Shown here: piece after piece, positions 1 through 8,283 of the stretch
Position numbering within the stretch: the stretch's first letter is position 1
Layout: every line of letters begins with the position of its first letter
NCBI GenBank assembly: GCA_016235165.1
Contig: JACRLX010000021.1
Span: 1-64,000 of the forward strand
Length of the DNA: 64,000 bases
Direction: 5' to 3'
DNA from: Rhodocyclales bacterium
GTDB lineage: Bacteria > Pseudomonadota > Gammaproteobacteria > Burkholderiales > Rhodocyclaceae
Program-made: the position numbers and the translations under genes
The notes under the pieces: generated by a model
Databases searched by the model: none
What the model saw: the letters and a program-made list of their open reading frames with translations, nothing else
What the model was told of the DNA's origin: nothing

Positions 1-139
1 CGACGCCCAAGGCGCCCAAACCACATCTGATCAGCGGTACACTTTGGCATCGGCGGAACCTCGTTAATTTCGGCTTAGACACCTGTATTAACGCGCCTCA
101 CGGCTGTTCCGCCGACCTCCCCTATGAAATATCCGGGCT
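1..139. other. left-edge spacer, no gene seen
   Basis: I see no convincing coding region, RNA gene or strong promoter here. The stretch runs into the repeat copy at about 140-317. The matching left inverted end of that repeat, present in the copy near 62.7 kb, is not found here, so this copy looks truncated or rearranged on its left side. Confidence 0.5.
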
Positions 140-317
140 AGGAGCCGCAACGCCGCAGCGCGCCCGATTTGACCCGGCCCTGCGGGTTGAGGCCGGACGC
201 GGCGTCTGCGGCGTTGTCGGACTTGGCAAGGGATTACCCTTGCCGGCGTCCTCCGCCTTGCATCCATCCGCGTCTGGCCTCAACGCCATCCGCCGGATGA
301 TTGTGAACACGCCCTAG
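140..317. repeat. partial copy of a structured MITE-like repeat
   Basis: Positions 140-304 match 62812-62976 over 165 bp with two differences that I can find by eye, in the same orientation. The repeat is highly structured. A long stem pairs 186-202 with 268-284 (16 of 17 Watson-Crick plus one G-T). An inner hairpin has arms GGCAAGGG and CCCTTGCC around ATTA, near 225-244. The right end (297-317) resembles the right inverted end of the other copy, with the same first eight and last six bases but a different middle. It ends in CTAG, which supplies the TAG stop codon of ubiA. Confidence 0.8.
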
Positions 318-1201
318 AGCCCCAGCCAGGGCCGCAGGTTGAGTTCGACGACGATGCCGGCGAACACCGCCGCGCCGAACCAGTTGTTGTGGCGGAAGGC
401 CTTGAAACAGCCGTCGCGCTCGCGCTCGCGAATCAGCGTGTAGTGGTAGCCGGCGAGCGCTGCCGCCAAGATCAGGCCGCCGAAGTAGCCAAAGCCGTAG
501 TGCAGGTCCCAGCCGATCACGCCGAGGATGGCCAAGGTGACCGTGTAGCAGCCCATCACGGCGACGACATCGAAGCGGCCGAAGGTGATCGCGGCGGTGC
601 GGATGCCGATCCGGAGGTCATCGTCGCGGTCCACCATGGCGTACTCGGTGTCATAGGCCAGGGCCCAGAAGATGTTGGCGGCCAGCAGGGTCCAGGCCAG
701 GGGACCGATCTCGCCGGTGGCGGCGGCGAAAGCCATCGGAATGCCGAAGCCGAAGGCCACGCCGAGGTAGGCCTGCGGCAGGGCGAAAAAGCGCTTGGTG
801 AAGGGGTAACTGGCGGCGAGGAATAGCGCGACCAGGGTCAGCTTCCAGACCTCGCGCAGGATCGGCACGGCGACGAGGAAGGCGCACAGGCAGAGCACGG
901 CGAAAAGGACCAGCGCCTCGCGCACGCTGACCGTGCCGGCCGCCAGGGGACGGTCCCTGGTGCGTTTGACGTGGGGGTCGAACTCGCGGTCGGCGTAGTC
1001 GTTGATGACGCAGCCGGCCGAGCGCATCAGCAAGGTGCCCAGCGCGAAGGTCCACACCAGCAGAATGTGCGGCTGGCCTTCCGTAGCCAGCCACAGGGCC
1101 CAGAAGGTGGGCCACAGCAGCAGCAGCGTGCCGATCGGCTTGTCCAGCCGCATCAGCTTTTCGTAAAGCGTCAGGCGCTGCTTGAGCTGCTCCAGGGTCA
1201 T
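314..1201 (-). CDS. ubiA: 4-hydroxybenzoate polyprenyltransferase
   Basis: This integral membrane prenyltransferase attaches the polyprenyl tail to 4-hydroxybenzoate in ubiquinone synthesis. The 295-residue length is normal for the family. Both Asp-rich prenyl-diphosphate/Mg motifs are visible: NDYADREFD near residue 67 and DTEYAMVDRDDD near residue 184. Several hydrophobic segments lie between and around them. The gene is transcribed away from the arginase-aminotransferase gene across a short spacer. Its TAG stop falls in the CTAG end of the adjacent repeat, so the last residues may have been set by insertion of that element. Confidence 0.95.
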   Translation of the reverse strand: MTLEQLKQRLTLYEKLMRLDKPIGTLLLLWPTFWALWLATEGQPHILLVWTFALGTLLMRSAGCVINDYADREFDPHVKRTRDRPLAAGTVSVREALVLFAVLCLCAFLVAVPILREVWKLTLVALFLAASYPFTKRFFALPQAYLGVAFGFGIPMAFAAATGEIGPLAWTLLAANIFWALAYDTEYAMVDRDDDLRIGIRTAAITFGRFDVVAVMGCYTVTLAILGVIGWDLHYGFGYFGGLILAAALAGYHYTLIRERERDGCFKAFRHNNWFGAAVFAGIVVELNLRPWLGL

Positions 1202-1281
1202 GGACGAATTTTACCGGGCGCGGACCCGATCGCAATCCCGCCGGCGGCGAACGTCCCGCCGCGAATGCTGTCTATACAGGG

Positions 1282-3417
1282 GTGAAGCCCGGCGAATGGG
1301 AGCTTGTGGTGAAATCCGTGATCTTCCCGCAGCGACGCGCGCTGCGCCTGATAGGCGCGGCCGGTGCCTTCGGCGTGCCGGCGCCGGCGCGTGACGGCAG
1401 CATGGGCGCGGCGGCGGCCCTGGAACGGGCCGATGTCGGCGGCGGCGTGCGCCGCAACGACATCGAGTGCACCTGGGACGGCATCGTCGCGGCACCGGCC
1501 GCAGCCGAGCTGCCGCGCGAGGCGGCCTTGCGCCTGATGTGCGACCAGCTTGCGCAACGGGTTGCAGCCTGCATTGGCGAAGGCGCGCTGCCGGTGGTGC
1601 TCAGCGGCGACCATGCCCTGGCGGTGGGCACTTGGAGCGGCGTGGCGCGCGCGACGGACGCCGCGCCGGGGCTGCTCTGGATCGACGCCCACCTCGATGC
1701 GCATACCTCGCGCACCAGTCCCAGCGGCAATCCCCACGGCATGCCGCTGGCGGCCCTGCTCGGGCGCGAACCGAACCCGTGGCAATGCGGACAGACGGTG
1801 CTCGACGCCAGGCGCTGCGCCGTGTTCGGCGCGCGCAGTTTCGAGGACGCAGAGCTGTTGCTGCTGCGCGAAACCGGCGTCAGCATCGTCGGCATGGCCG
1901 AGATCCGCCGCCGCGGGCTGCAGCAAAGCCTGGACCAGGCACTGTCGCGCGTCGGCGGCGGCAGCTTCGGGCTGTCGATTGACCTCGACGCCATCGATCC
2001 GGGCGATGCCCCGGCGGTCAACACGCCCTGCGCCGGCGGTCTCGACGCGTCGGCGCTGGTCGAGGCCCTGCGCAGCCTGGCGCGCAATCCGAAGCTTGTT
2101 GCGATCGAGATCGCCGAATTCAACCCGGAGCGCGACATCGGCGGCCGCACCGCGCGCCTGATCGCGGCGCTGCTGGAAGCACTGACCGCGCGCACCGGCG
2201 ACGAGTTGCGCGAGATCGAAGAACGCTGCAGCGCACACAACTACGCACCGCTGCCGGTGGTGCTGGCGCGCGGCGCGGGTGTCCATGTCTGGGACACCGC
2301 GGGCAGACGCTACATCGACATGATGTCGGCCTACTCGGCGGCCAGCCTGGGGCACTGTCATCCGCGCCTGGTCGATGCGCTGTCCGCCCAGGCCGGGCGC
2401 CTGGCGGTCACCTCGCGCGCCTATTACAACGACCGCCTGCCGCTGCTGCTGGCGCGCCTGTGCGAGGTCTTCGGCTACGCGGCGGCCTTGCCCGTGAATA
2501 CCGGCCTGGAGGCGGTCGAAACCGCGCTCAAGGCGGCACGCAAGTGGGGCTACCGGGTCAAGGGCGTGGCTGCCGGGCACGCCGCAATCATCGCCTGCCA
2601 GGGCAATTTCCACGGCCGCTCGATCGCCATCGTCGGCATGTCTTCGGAGCCGCAGTACCGCGACGGCTTCGGCCCCTTCGCACCGGGCTTCACGCTGATC
2701 CCCTACGGCGATGCCGACGCCCTTGAGGCGGCGATCACGCCCGACACCGTCGCCTTCCTGGTGGAGCCGGTGCAGGGTGAAGGCGGCATCATCGTGCCGC
2801 CCGCGGGCTACCTGCGTCGCTGCGCCGAGATCTGCCGCCACCACCGGGTGCTGCTGATCTGCGACGAGGTGCAGACCGGGCTTGGCCGCACCGGCAAGCT
2901 GCTGGCCTCCTGGCACGAGGACGTGCGGCCCGACGGCGTGATCCTGGGCAAGGCGCTGGGCGGTGGCCTGCTGCCGGTGTCGGCCTTCCTCGCCGACCGC
3001 GAAGTGATGGACGTGTTCACGCCCGGCGACCATGGCAGCACCTTTGGCGGCAATGCGCTGGCCGCCGCCGTTGCGCTGGTGGCGCTGGACCTGATCGTCG
3101 AACTCGACCTCGCGGCGCACTCCGCCCGGCTCGGCGAGCACCTGCTGGCGCGGCTGCGCCGGATTCGCCACCCGGCGATACGCGCAGTGCGCGGGCGCGG
3201 GCTGTTTGCCGGCATCGAACTCGACCCGCGCCTGGCCGATGCGCACACGGCCTGCCTGCGCCTGCTGGACGCCGGCGTGCTGAGCAAGGACACCCACGGC
3301 ACGGTGGTCCGCCTGGCGCCGCCGCTGATCATCGAGCGTGCCCAGCTCGACGAGGCGATCGATCGCATCGAGGCGGCGCTGCGGCGCCTGCCCACCACCC
3401 GGATGCGAGCGGCATGA
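1282..3417 (+). CDS. fused arginase / ornithine aminotransferase
   Basis: Two complete enzymes appear in one 711-residue chain. Residues about 1-300 are a ureohydrolase with arginase-type metal and substrate motifs: SGDHA, DAHLDAH, SGNPHGMP, SIDLDAIDP and EFNPERD. The SGNxHGMP element is characteristic of arginase rather than agmatinase. From about residue 305 there is a class-III PLP aminotransferase of the ornithine aminotransferase type, with DEVQTGLGRTG and the PLP lysine in GKALGGG. Predicted reactions are arginine to ornithine plus urea, then ornithine to glutamate-5-semialdehyde. The track start is GTG 1282; GTG 1309, preceded by GGGAG, has the better ribosome site. The gene overlaps the next by ATGA. 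Not seen: any stop or frameshift between the halves, so the fusion looks real. Confidence 0.9.
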   Translation: MKPGEWELVVKSVIFPQRRALRLIGAAGAFGVPAPARDGSMGAAAALERADVGGGVRRNDIECTWDGIVAAPAAAELPREAALRLMCDQLAQRVAACIGEGALPVVLSGDHALAVGTWSGVARATDAAPGLLWIDAHLDAHTSRTSPSGNPHGMPLAALLGREPNPWQCGQTVLDARRCAVFGARSFEDAELLLLRETGVSIVGMAEIRRRGLQQSLDQALSRVGGGSFGLSIDLDAIDPGDAPAVNTPCAGGLDASALVEALRSLARNPKLVAIEIAEFNPERDIGGRTARLIAALLEALTARTGDELREIEERCSAHNYAPLPVVLARGAGVHVWDTAGRRYIDMMSAYSAASLGHCHPRLVDALSAQAGRLAVTSRAYYNDRLPLLLARLCEVFGYAAALPVNTGLEAVETALKAARKWGYRVKGVAAGHAAIIACQGNFHGRSIAIVGMSSEPQYRDGFGPFAPGFTLIPYGDADALEAAITPDTVAFLVEPVQGEGGIIVPPAGYLRRCAEICRHHRVLLICDEVQTGLGRTGKLLASWHEDVRPDGVILGKALGGGLLPVSAFLADREVMDVFTPGDHGSTFGGNALAAAVALVALDLIVELDLAAHSARLGEHLLARLRRIRHPAIRAVRGRGLFAGIELDPRLADAHTACLRLLDAGVLSKDTHGTVVRLAPPLIIERAQLDEAIDRIEAALRRLPTTRMRAA

Positions 3418-4937
3418 GACACCCTGTGGGCTCCGCCGTAGAACGCGAGACCCTGGCGCGGCTCGGCATCCTCGATGCGATCTGCGGTGCGGACCAGGGT
3501 TTCGCCTCGGAAAACCCGGCCACGGGAAAGGTGCTCGCACACGTTCGCCGTGCCACCGGCGCCGACTTTCAGGCGGCGCTCGACGCCGCCCGGGCCGCCT
3601 TCCCGCGCTGGCGCGACGTGCCGGCGCCGCGGCGTGGCGCCATGGTGCGCGCGCTTGGCGAGGCGCTGCGGCGGCACAAGGATGCACTGGGCACGCTGAT
3701 TGCGCTGGAGACCGGCAAGATCAAGGCCGAAGGCGACGGCGAAGTGCAGGAGATGATCGACATCGCCGATTTCGCGGTCGGCCTCTCGCGCCAGCTCTAC
3801 GGCCGCACCATGGCCTCGGAGCGGCTGCGCCACCGGATGTACGAGCAGTGGCTGCCGCTGGGCCCGGTCGGGGTGATCACGGCGTTCAACTTTCCGGCCG
3901 CGGTCTGGGCCTGGAACGCGCTGATTGCCGCGGTCTGCGGCGACAGCGTGGTCTGGAAGCCCAGCCCGAAGGCACCCCTGACGGCACTGGCGGTGCACCG
4001 CCTGGCCTGCGCCGCGGCGCAACAACACGATGCCGATGGCATCTTCGGCCTGCTGCTGGCCGACGGCCAGGAAACGGGCCGCGCCATGGTCGCCGATGCG
4101 CGCCTGCCGCTGATCTCCTTCACCGGCTCCTCGGCGGTCGGCCGCGACGTGGCGCAGGCGGTGGCCGGCCGCTTCGGCCGCTGCCTGCTCGAATGCTCGG
4201 GCAACAACGCGGTGATCGTCGACGAGACCGCCGACCTCGATCTGGCGCTGCGTGCGATCCTCTTCGGCGCGGTCGGCACCGCCGGCCAGCGCTGCACCAC
4301 GACGCGGCGCCTGCTGCTGCAGGAAACAGTGTACGACGAGTTCGTCGCGCGCCTGGTCGCGGCCTACGGGGAAGTCTGCGTCGGCGATCCGCTGCTTGCC
4401 AGCACTCTGATGGGACCGCTGATAGACGAGGCGGCGCGCAGCGCCTTCGTCGCCGCGGTGGCCGAGGCCGAAGCCTGCGGTGGCCAGGTGCTCTACGGCG
4501 GCCGCCTGCTCGCCGGCCCCGGCTGGTTCGTGCGCCCCACCCTGGTGGCCGCCGAGAACCACTGGCCGGTGGTGCAGCGCGAAACCTTCGCGCCCATACT
4601 TTACGTCATGCGCTGGCGCGACTTCGGCACCGCGCTGGCGCTCAACAACGCCGTGCCGCAGGGCCTTTCGTCGGCGCTGTTCAGCCGCGACCTGCGCCGC
4701 GCCGAAGCCTTTCTCGCCGCCGCCGGCAGCGACTGCGGCATCGCCAACCTCAACCTCGGCACCTCGGGCGCCGAGATCGGCGGCGCCTTCGGCGGCGAAA
4801 AGGACAGCGGCGGCGGCCGCGAGGCCGGTTCGGATGCCTGGCGCGCCTACATGCGGCGGCAGACCGTGACCATCAATTGGGGGGCGGATCTGCCGCTTGC
4901 CCAGGGCATCGAATTCTTGCCTCGGAGCGAATCGTGA
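3414..4937 (+). CDS. ALDH7-family semialdehyde dehydrogenase
   Basis: This 507-residue NAD(P)-dependent aldehyde dehydrogenase is of the antiquitin (ALDH7) type. The catalytic Cys lies in GTAGQRCTTTRR and the general-base Glu in LECSGNN. The family-typical C-terminal block with GGAFGGEKDSGGGRE and SDAWRAYMRR is present. Known ALDH7 enzymes oxidise alpha-aminoadipate semialdehyde. The start overlaps the stop of the arginase/ornithine aminotransferase gene (ATGA), so it is probably translationally coupled. I infer that it finishes the route by oxidising glutamate-5-semialdehyde to glutamate. A lysine-catabolic role is the alternative. Confidence 0.85.
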   Translation: MRHPVGSAVERETLARLGILDAICGADQGFASENPATGKVLAHVRRATGADFQAALDAARAAFPRWRDVPAPRRGAMVRALGEALRRHKDALGTLIALETGKIKAEGDGEVQEMIDIADFAVGLSRQLYGRTMASERLRHRMYEQWLPLGPVGVITAFNFPAAVWAWNALIAAVCGDSVVWKPSPKAPLTALAVHRLACAAAQQHDADGIFGLLLADGQETGRAMVADARLPLISFTGSSAVGRDVAQAVAGRFGRCLLECSGNNAVIVDETADLDLALRAILFGAVGTAGQRCTTTRRLLLQETVYDEFVARLVAAYGEVCVGDPLLASTLMGPLIDEAARSAFVAAVAEAEACGGQVLYGGRLLAGPGWFVRPTLVAAENHWPVVQRETFAPILYVMRWRDFGTALALNNAVPQGLSSALFSRDLRRAEAFLAAAGSDCGIANLNLGTSGAEIGGAFGGEKDSGGGREAGSDAWRAYMRRQTVTINWGADLPLAQGIEFLPRSES

Positions 4938-5033
4938 ACAATATTTGAAAAAAACGATCATAGCTATCAACATCGGAGGGCGAATCGCCGTTTAAGCAGT
5001 TAACAACCCCGCACCCACAGAGAGGAGGCGTCC

Positions 5034-6956
5034 ATGTCCATCTTCGACCGCTACCAGGGCCGCTACGAAGCCGCGCAGGAAGAAGACATGTCGGTACAGG
5101 AGTACCTGGAACTGTGCCGCAACCAACCGGCTGCCTATGTCAGCGTCGCCGAGCGCATGCTGGCGGCGATCGGCGAACCGGAATTGGTGGATACGCGGCT
5201 CGATCCGCGCCTGTCGCGCATCTTTGCCAACAAGATCATCAAGATCTACCCGGCCTTCCGCGACTTCTACGGCATGGAAGAGGTGATCGAGAACATCGTC
5301 GCCTACATCCGCCACGCGGCCCAGGGCCTGGAGGAAAAGAAGCAGATCCTCTACCTGCTGGGGCCGGTCGGCGGTGGCAAGTCCTCGCTGGCCGAGAAAC
5401 TCAAGTCCCTGATCGAGAAAGAGGCTTTCTACGCGATCAAGGGCTCGCCGGTGCATGAATCGCCGCTGGGCCTGTTCAAGCCCGAGGAGGACGGCCCGAT
5501 CCTGGAAGAGGATTTCGGCATTCCGCGGCGCTATCTCAACACCATCATGTCGCCCTGGGCCGTCAAGCGCCTGCACGAATTCAACGGCGACATCACCAAG
5601 TTCCGCGTGGTCAAGCTGCGGCCCTCGGTGCTGCGCCAGATTGCCGTGTCGAAGACTGAGCCCGGCGACGAGAACAACCAGGACATTTCCTCGCTGGTGG
5701 GCAAGATCGACATCCGCAAGCTCGAGGAATATTCGCAGAACGACCCTGACGCCTACAGCTATTCGGGCGGCCTGTGCCTGGCCAATCGCGGCCTGCTCGA
5801 ATTCGTCGAAATGTTCAAGGCGCCGATCAAGGTGCTTCATCCGTTGCTGACGGCGACCCAGGAGGCCAACTACAAGGGCACCGAGGGCTTCGGCGCGATT
5901 CCCTTCGACGGCATGATCCTCGCCCACTCCAACGAGGCGGAGTGGATGGCATTCAAGAACAATCGCAACAACGAGGCCTTCCTCGACCGCATCTACATCG
6001 TCAAGGTGCCTTACTGCCTGCGGGTTTCCGAGGAAATGAAGATCTACGAGAAGCTGCTGGCCAACTCCTCGCTGTCCAAGGCGCCCTGCGCGCCGGATAC
6101 GCTGCTGATGATGGCGCAGTTCTCCGTGCTGTCGCGCCTCAAGGAGCCGGAGAACTCGGCGATCTACTCGAAGATGCGCGTCTATGACGGCGAGAACCTC
6201 AAGGACACCGATCCCAAGGCCAAGTCCTACCAGGAATACCGCGACTACGCCGGTGTCGACGAAGGCATGACCGGGTTGTCCACCCGCTTCGCCTTCAAGA
6301 TCCTGTCCAAGGTGTTCAACTTCGATCACCGCGAAGTGGCCGCCAATCCGGTGCACCTGATGTACGTGCTGGAACAGCAGATCGAGCAGGAGCAGTTCGC
6401 GCCCGAGCTGGAGCAGCGCTACCTTGGCTTCATCAAGGAATTCCTCGCCCCGCGCTACGCCGAATTCATCGGCAAGGAAATCCAGACCGCCTACCTCGAA
6501 TCGTATTCGGAGTACGGCCAGAACATCTTCGACCGCTACGTCACCTATGCCGACTTCTGGATCCAGGACCAGGAATTCCGCGATCCGAACACCGGCGAGA
6601 TCCTCGATCGCAGCGCCCTCAACGACGAGTTGGAGAAAATCGAAAAGCCGGCCGGCATCAGCAATCCGAAGGACTTCCGCAACGAGGTGGTGAATTTCGT
6701 GCTGCGCGCCCGGGCCAAGAACGACGGCATGAATCCGGCCTGGACGTCCTACGAGAAGCTGCGCGCGGTGATCGAGAAGAAGATGTTCTCCAACACCGAG
6801 GAACTGCTGCCGGTGATCTCCTTCAACAGCAAGGCCAGCGCCGACGACCAGCGCAAGCACCAGGATTTCGTCAACCGCATGAAGGCCAAGGGCTACACCG
6901 AGAAACAGGTGCGGCTGCTGGCCGAATGGTATTTGCGCGTGCGCAAGTCGTCGTGA
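5034..6956 (+). CDS. prkA: PrkA-type serine protein kinase (YeaG)
   Basis: The product has 640 residues, the normal size for PrkA/YeaG. An AAA+-like P-loop, GPVGGGKS, lies at about residues 110-117, and the conserved C-terminal PrkA kinase region follows. It is a cytoplasmic Ser/Thr kinase, linked in other bacteria to stationary-phase, nitrogen-starvation and stress responses. A strong ribosome site (GAGGAGG, 5022-5028) precedes ATG 5034. It is first in a prkA-yeaH-spoVR unit, the conserved arrangement of these three families. Confidence 0.95.
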   Translation: MSIFDRYQGRYEAAQEEDMSVQEYLELCRNQPAAYVSVAERMLAAIGEPELVDTRLDPRLSRIFANKIIKIYPAFRDFYGMEEVIENIVAYIRHAAQGLEEKKQILYLLGPVGGGKSSLAEKLKSLIEKEAFYAIKGSPVHESPLGLFKPEEDGPILEEDFGIPRRYLNTIMSPWAVKRLHEFNGDITKFRVVKLRPSVLRQIAVSKTEPGDENNQDISSLVGKIDIRKLEEYSQNDPDAYSYSGGLCLANRGLLEFVEMFKAPIKVLHPLLTATQEANYKGTEGFGAIPFDGMILAHSNEAEWMAFKNNRNNEAFLDRIYIVKVPYCLRVSEEMKIYEKLLANSSLSKAPCAPDTLLMMAQFSVLSRLKEPENSAIYSKMRVYDGENLKDTDPKAKSYQEYRDYAGVDEGMTGLSTRFAFKILSKVFNFDHREVAANPVHLMYVLEQQIEQEQFAPELEQRYLGFIKEFLAPRYAEFIGKEIQTAYLESYSEYGQNIFDRYVTYADFWIQDQEFRDPNTGEILDRSALNDELEKIEKPAGISNPKDFRNEVVNFVLRARAKNDGMNPAWTSYEKLRAVIEKKMFSNTEELLPVISFNSKASADDQRKHQDFVNRMKAKGYTEKQVRLLAEWYLRVRKSS

Positions 6957-7010
6957 GCTGATTCCACCGCGCCGCCGCACGCGGCGCGGGTTCGTGCGAA
7001 AGGGAGCGGC

Positions 7011-8276
7011 ATGCTGCAAATCATCGACCGGCGCAACGACAGCAAGAACAAGAGCGCCGTCAACCGCAACCGCTTCATCCGGCGCTTCAAGGGCCAGATC
7101 AGGAAGGCGGTGCAGGACGCCATCGCCCGGCGCAGGATCGCCGACATCGACAATGGCGAGAAGGTCGGCATCCCGGCCAATGACATTTCGGAGCCGCAGT
7201 TCCGTCACGGCCGCGGCGGGCGCTGGAGCGTGGTGCAGCCGGGCAATGACCGCTACCTGACGGGCGACGAGATCGAGCGCCCCGAGGAGGGCGCGGGCGG
7301 CCAGGGCGGCGGCGCCAGCCCCGAGGGCGAGGGCCTCGACGACTTCGTGTTCACCCTGTCGCGCGAGGAATTCCTCGACATCTTCTTCGACGACCTGGCG
7401 CTGCCGCACCTGGTCAAGACCCAGCTCGCGCGCATCGACGAATACAAGCGCGTGCGCGCCGGCTACACCTCGACCGGGGTGCCGGCCAACATCAACGTCG
7501 TGCGCTCCCTGCGCGGTGCTACCGGGCGCCGCCTGGCGGCGGGCGGCCCCTACCGCAAGACCCTGCGCACGCTCCACGCCGAACTTGCCGAGCTGGAGCG
7601 GCAGGGCGCCGGCGACAGCCCGCGCGCGGCGGAATTGCGCGCCGAAATCGCGCGCCTGCTGCGCCGCATCGAGGGCCTGCCCTTCATCGACACCTTCGAC
7701 CTGCGCTACAACAGCCGCATCCGCATTCCGGCGCCGACGACCCAGGCAGTGATGTTCTGCGTCATGGATGTCTCGGGCTCGATGGACCACCAGAAGAAGC
7801 AGATCGCCAAGCGCTTCTTCATGCTGCTCTACCTGTTCCTGACGCGGACCTACCAGCATATCGAGATCGTCTTCATCCGCCACCACACCCAGGCCATGGA
7901 AGTCGACGAGGACGACTTCTTCCGCTCGCGCGAAACCGGCGGCACCGTGGTGTCCTCCGCCCTGGAGTTGATGCTGCGCATCGTGCGCCAGCGCTATGCC
8001 TCGACCGCCTGGAACATCTACTGTGCCCAGGCCTCCGACGGCGACAACTGGGACGCCGATTCGCCCAAGTGCCGCGAGTTCCTCGAATCCAGCATCGTGC
8101 CCCTGGTCCAGTACTACGCCTACATCGAGATCTCCGAGGGCGAGCCGCAGAACCTGTGGCGCGAATACGCCCGGGTTCTGGCAAACCACCCGCAGCGTTT
8201 CGCCATGCGGCAGATCGGCGGTCCGGCGGACATCTATCCGGTGTTCCGCGAGCTGTTCCGCAAGAGCCTGGCATGA
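7011..8276 (+). CDS. yeaH: YeaH/YhbH family protein (DUF444)
   Basis: The product has 421 residues. A Gly/Glu-rich linker near residues 92-108 precedes the C-terminal half, which contains a von Willebrand A-like domain with the metal-adhesion motif DVSGSMD at about 253-259. The family almost always accompanies PrkA and SpoVR and is required with them for stress phenotypes, but its biochemical activity is unknown. It begins 54 bases after prkA, behind a GGGAG-type ribosome site, and is followed 7 bases later by spoVR. Confidence 0.93.
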   Translation: MLQIIDRRNDSKNKSAVNRNRFIRRFKGQIRKAVQDAIARRRIADIDNGEKVGIPANDISEPQFRHGRGGRWSVVQPGNDRYLTGDEIERPEEGAGGQGGGASPEGEGLDDFVFTLSREEFLDIFFDDLALPHLVKTQLARIDEYKRVRAGYTSTGVPANINVVRSLRGATGRRLAAGGPYRKTLRTLHAELAELERQGAGDSPRAAELRAEIARLLRRIEGLPFIDTFDLRYNSRIRIPAPTTQAVMFCVMDVSGSMDHQKKQIAKRFFMLLYLFLTRTYQHIEIVFIRHHTQAMEVDEDDFFRSRETGGTVVSSALELMLRIVRQRYASTAWNIYCAQASDGDNWDADSPKCREFLESSIVPLVQYYAYIEISEGEPQNLWREYARVLANHPQRFAMRQIGGPADIYPVFRELFRKSLA

Positions 8277-8283
8277 GTGCGGC

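Noticed and set aside
122-310. Small minus-strand open frame across the left repeat
   Set aside because: It lies wholly in the repeat core. The right copy of the repeat keeps a similar peptide only in part and in a different context. Composition follows the palindromes, so I treat it as repeat sequence, not a gene.
2041-2075. GTCGGCGCTGG match to the repeat word in the arginase domain
   Set aside because: Only 11 bases match and the flanks do not. This is expected from Ser-Ala-Leu codons in G+C-rich DNA.
1198-3687. Long minus-strand frame opposite the arginase fusion
   Set aside because: Arg/Gln/Ala-rich shadow of a well-supported coding region on the other strand.
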